Positions 17,720-18,239 of a stretch of DNA of 18,239 bases are shown piece after piece (position 1 is the first letter of the stretch; every line of letters starts with the position of its first letter). Under the pieces are notes generated by a model. The model was not told the origin of the DNA. It made no database searches and was given only the letters and a program-made list of their open reading frames with translations. Source of the DNA: Aureobasidium sp. EXF-3400. Its lineage: Eukaryota; Ascomycota; Dothideomycetes; Dothideales; Saccotheciaceae. A program made the position numbers and the translations under genes. The stretch spans positions 1 to 18,239 of the forward strand of contig SWBL01000592.1 in the NCBI GenBank assembly GCA_024195585.1, written 5' to 3'.

Positions 17720-18239
17720 CGATTGAGAGCGACCGTCGGCCTGGGCGCGTCTGTGGTCGTAGGATTGAAGGTCCGCAAGGTTGACTGTCTCGTGGTCAGC
17801 AAGCTGAAAATCGGAAGAAGTGTCAAGCGAAGGACGACAGAGGGGTCACGTACAAGTACCAGTCATCTTTACGGTCTCGACTTGGTGATCTGACTTGAGG
17901 ATAGTGGTGCGGTGAATGATTCTGGAGCCAGTAGGTTCATCCGCCGGCGTCTGTGGCTCTATATAGCCAACACACGAGACGTCACATCCAGACCATCCGT
18001 TGTGTTCCGTGGCGCAGACACAAAGGCAAGCTGATATACCAGCGTATGCACGCCAACGGCACAATAATTCGTTGCTGTCTCATCGTGTTCGAACTGCCAT
18101 TGGTCCATTGTTCTAATTCCGTGCCGATTGAGGATATACTGGTCTCGATTCCTGGCACGCAATATACCAACACGACTCACGGACCTTGATAAGGCGTGAA
18201 TGCGTGCTCTACTGCCAATCATCAGCATTGGAGTCCACC
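17720..18239. other. Upstream flank of the hypothetical protein; no clear gene
   Basis: Minus frames 17846-18064 and 17959-18228 overlap each other and a plus frame at 17953-18189, so composition does not favour any of them. A missing first exon of the 17006-17719 gene may lie here. Confidence 0.3.

Noticed and set aside
1..18239. Similar GTCCAC words at the two ends, suggesting a circular or terminally repeated molecule
   Set aside because: The shared stretch is only about six bases; chance is sufficient.

Overview
The window looks like nuclear DNA of a filamentous ascomycete (Pezizomycotina). Genes carry short introns of about 45-70 nt with GTRNGT-type donors, CTRAY-like branch sites and YAG acceptors. 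The recognisable families are typical of these fungi: a class I terpene cyclase, a BAH-PHD chromatin reader, a fungal HNH-domain protein and a Zn2Cys6 transcription factor. The two mobile-element relics, a Tad-like LINE and a Fot1/pogo element, fit the same group. Placement below subphylum is not possible by eye. No rRNA, tRNA, CRISPR array or bacterial-style operon was seen.

Layout. 1-709: no recognised gene. 710-2137 (+): a multi-exon class I terpene cyclase, almost complete once introns are removed, but broken by an in-frame TAG, a disturbed N-terminal frame and a lost splice donor. 2833-2854: two ACGCGT boxes upstream of the next gene. 2978-4125 (+): a BAH-PHD protein in two exons. 4413-4925: a tetranucleotide repeat and the 3' end of a LINE on the minus strand. 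4948-6465 (-): an HNH-domain protein. 7319-7747 (-): a short membrane-protein reading frame interrupted by one TGA. 7748-9165: non-coding, with a palindromic AT-rich patch and an 87-nt purine tract. 9166-10871 (-): a three-exon transcription factor with a C2HC finger followed by a Zn2Cys6 cluster. 11172-12989 (+): a full-length but dead Fot1/pogo transposon with terminal inverted repeats and TA target duplication. 12992-17005: about 4 kb in which I recognise no gene family; there are a few weak gene signals, the best a TATA-preceded membrane microprotein at 15277. 17006-17719 (-): an unrecognised reading frame with coding-like composition. 17720-18239: nothing clear.

How the parts relate. This is not an obvious biosynthetic cluster. 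The terpene cyclase has no recognisable P450, transporter or other tailoring gene beside it, and the transcription factor lies 7 kb away beyond housekeeping-like genes. The window reads as a mixed region in which two or three intact chromatin and regulatory genes sit among decaying genes and transposon remains. Several of the inactivating changes are most simply explained as C-to-T transitions (CAG or CGA to stop), which would fit repeat-induced point mutation or ordinary deamination. That is an inference and needs intact homologues to test.
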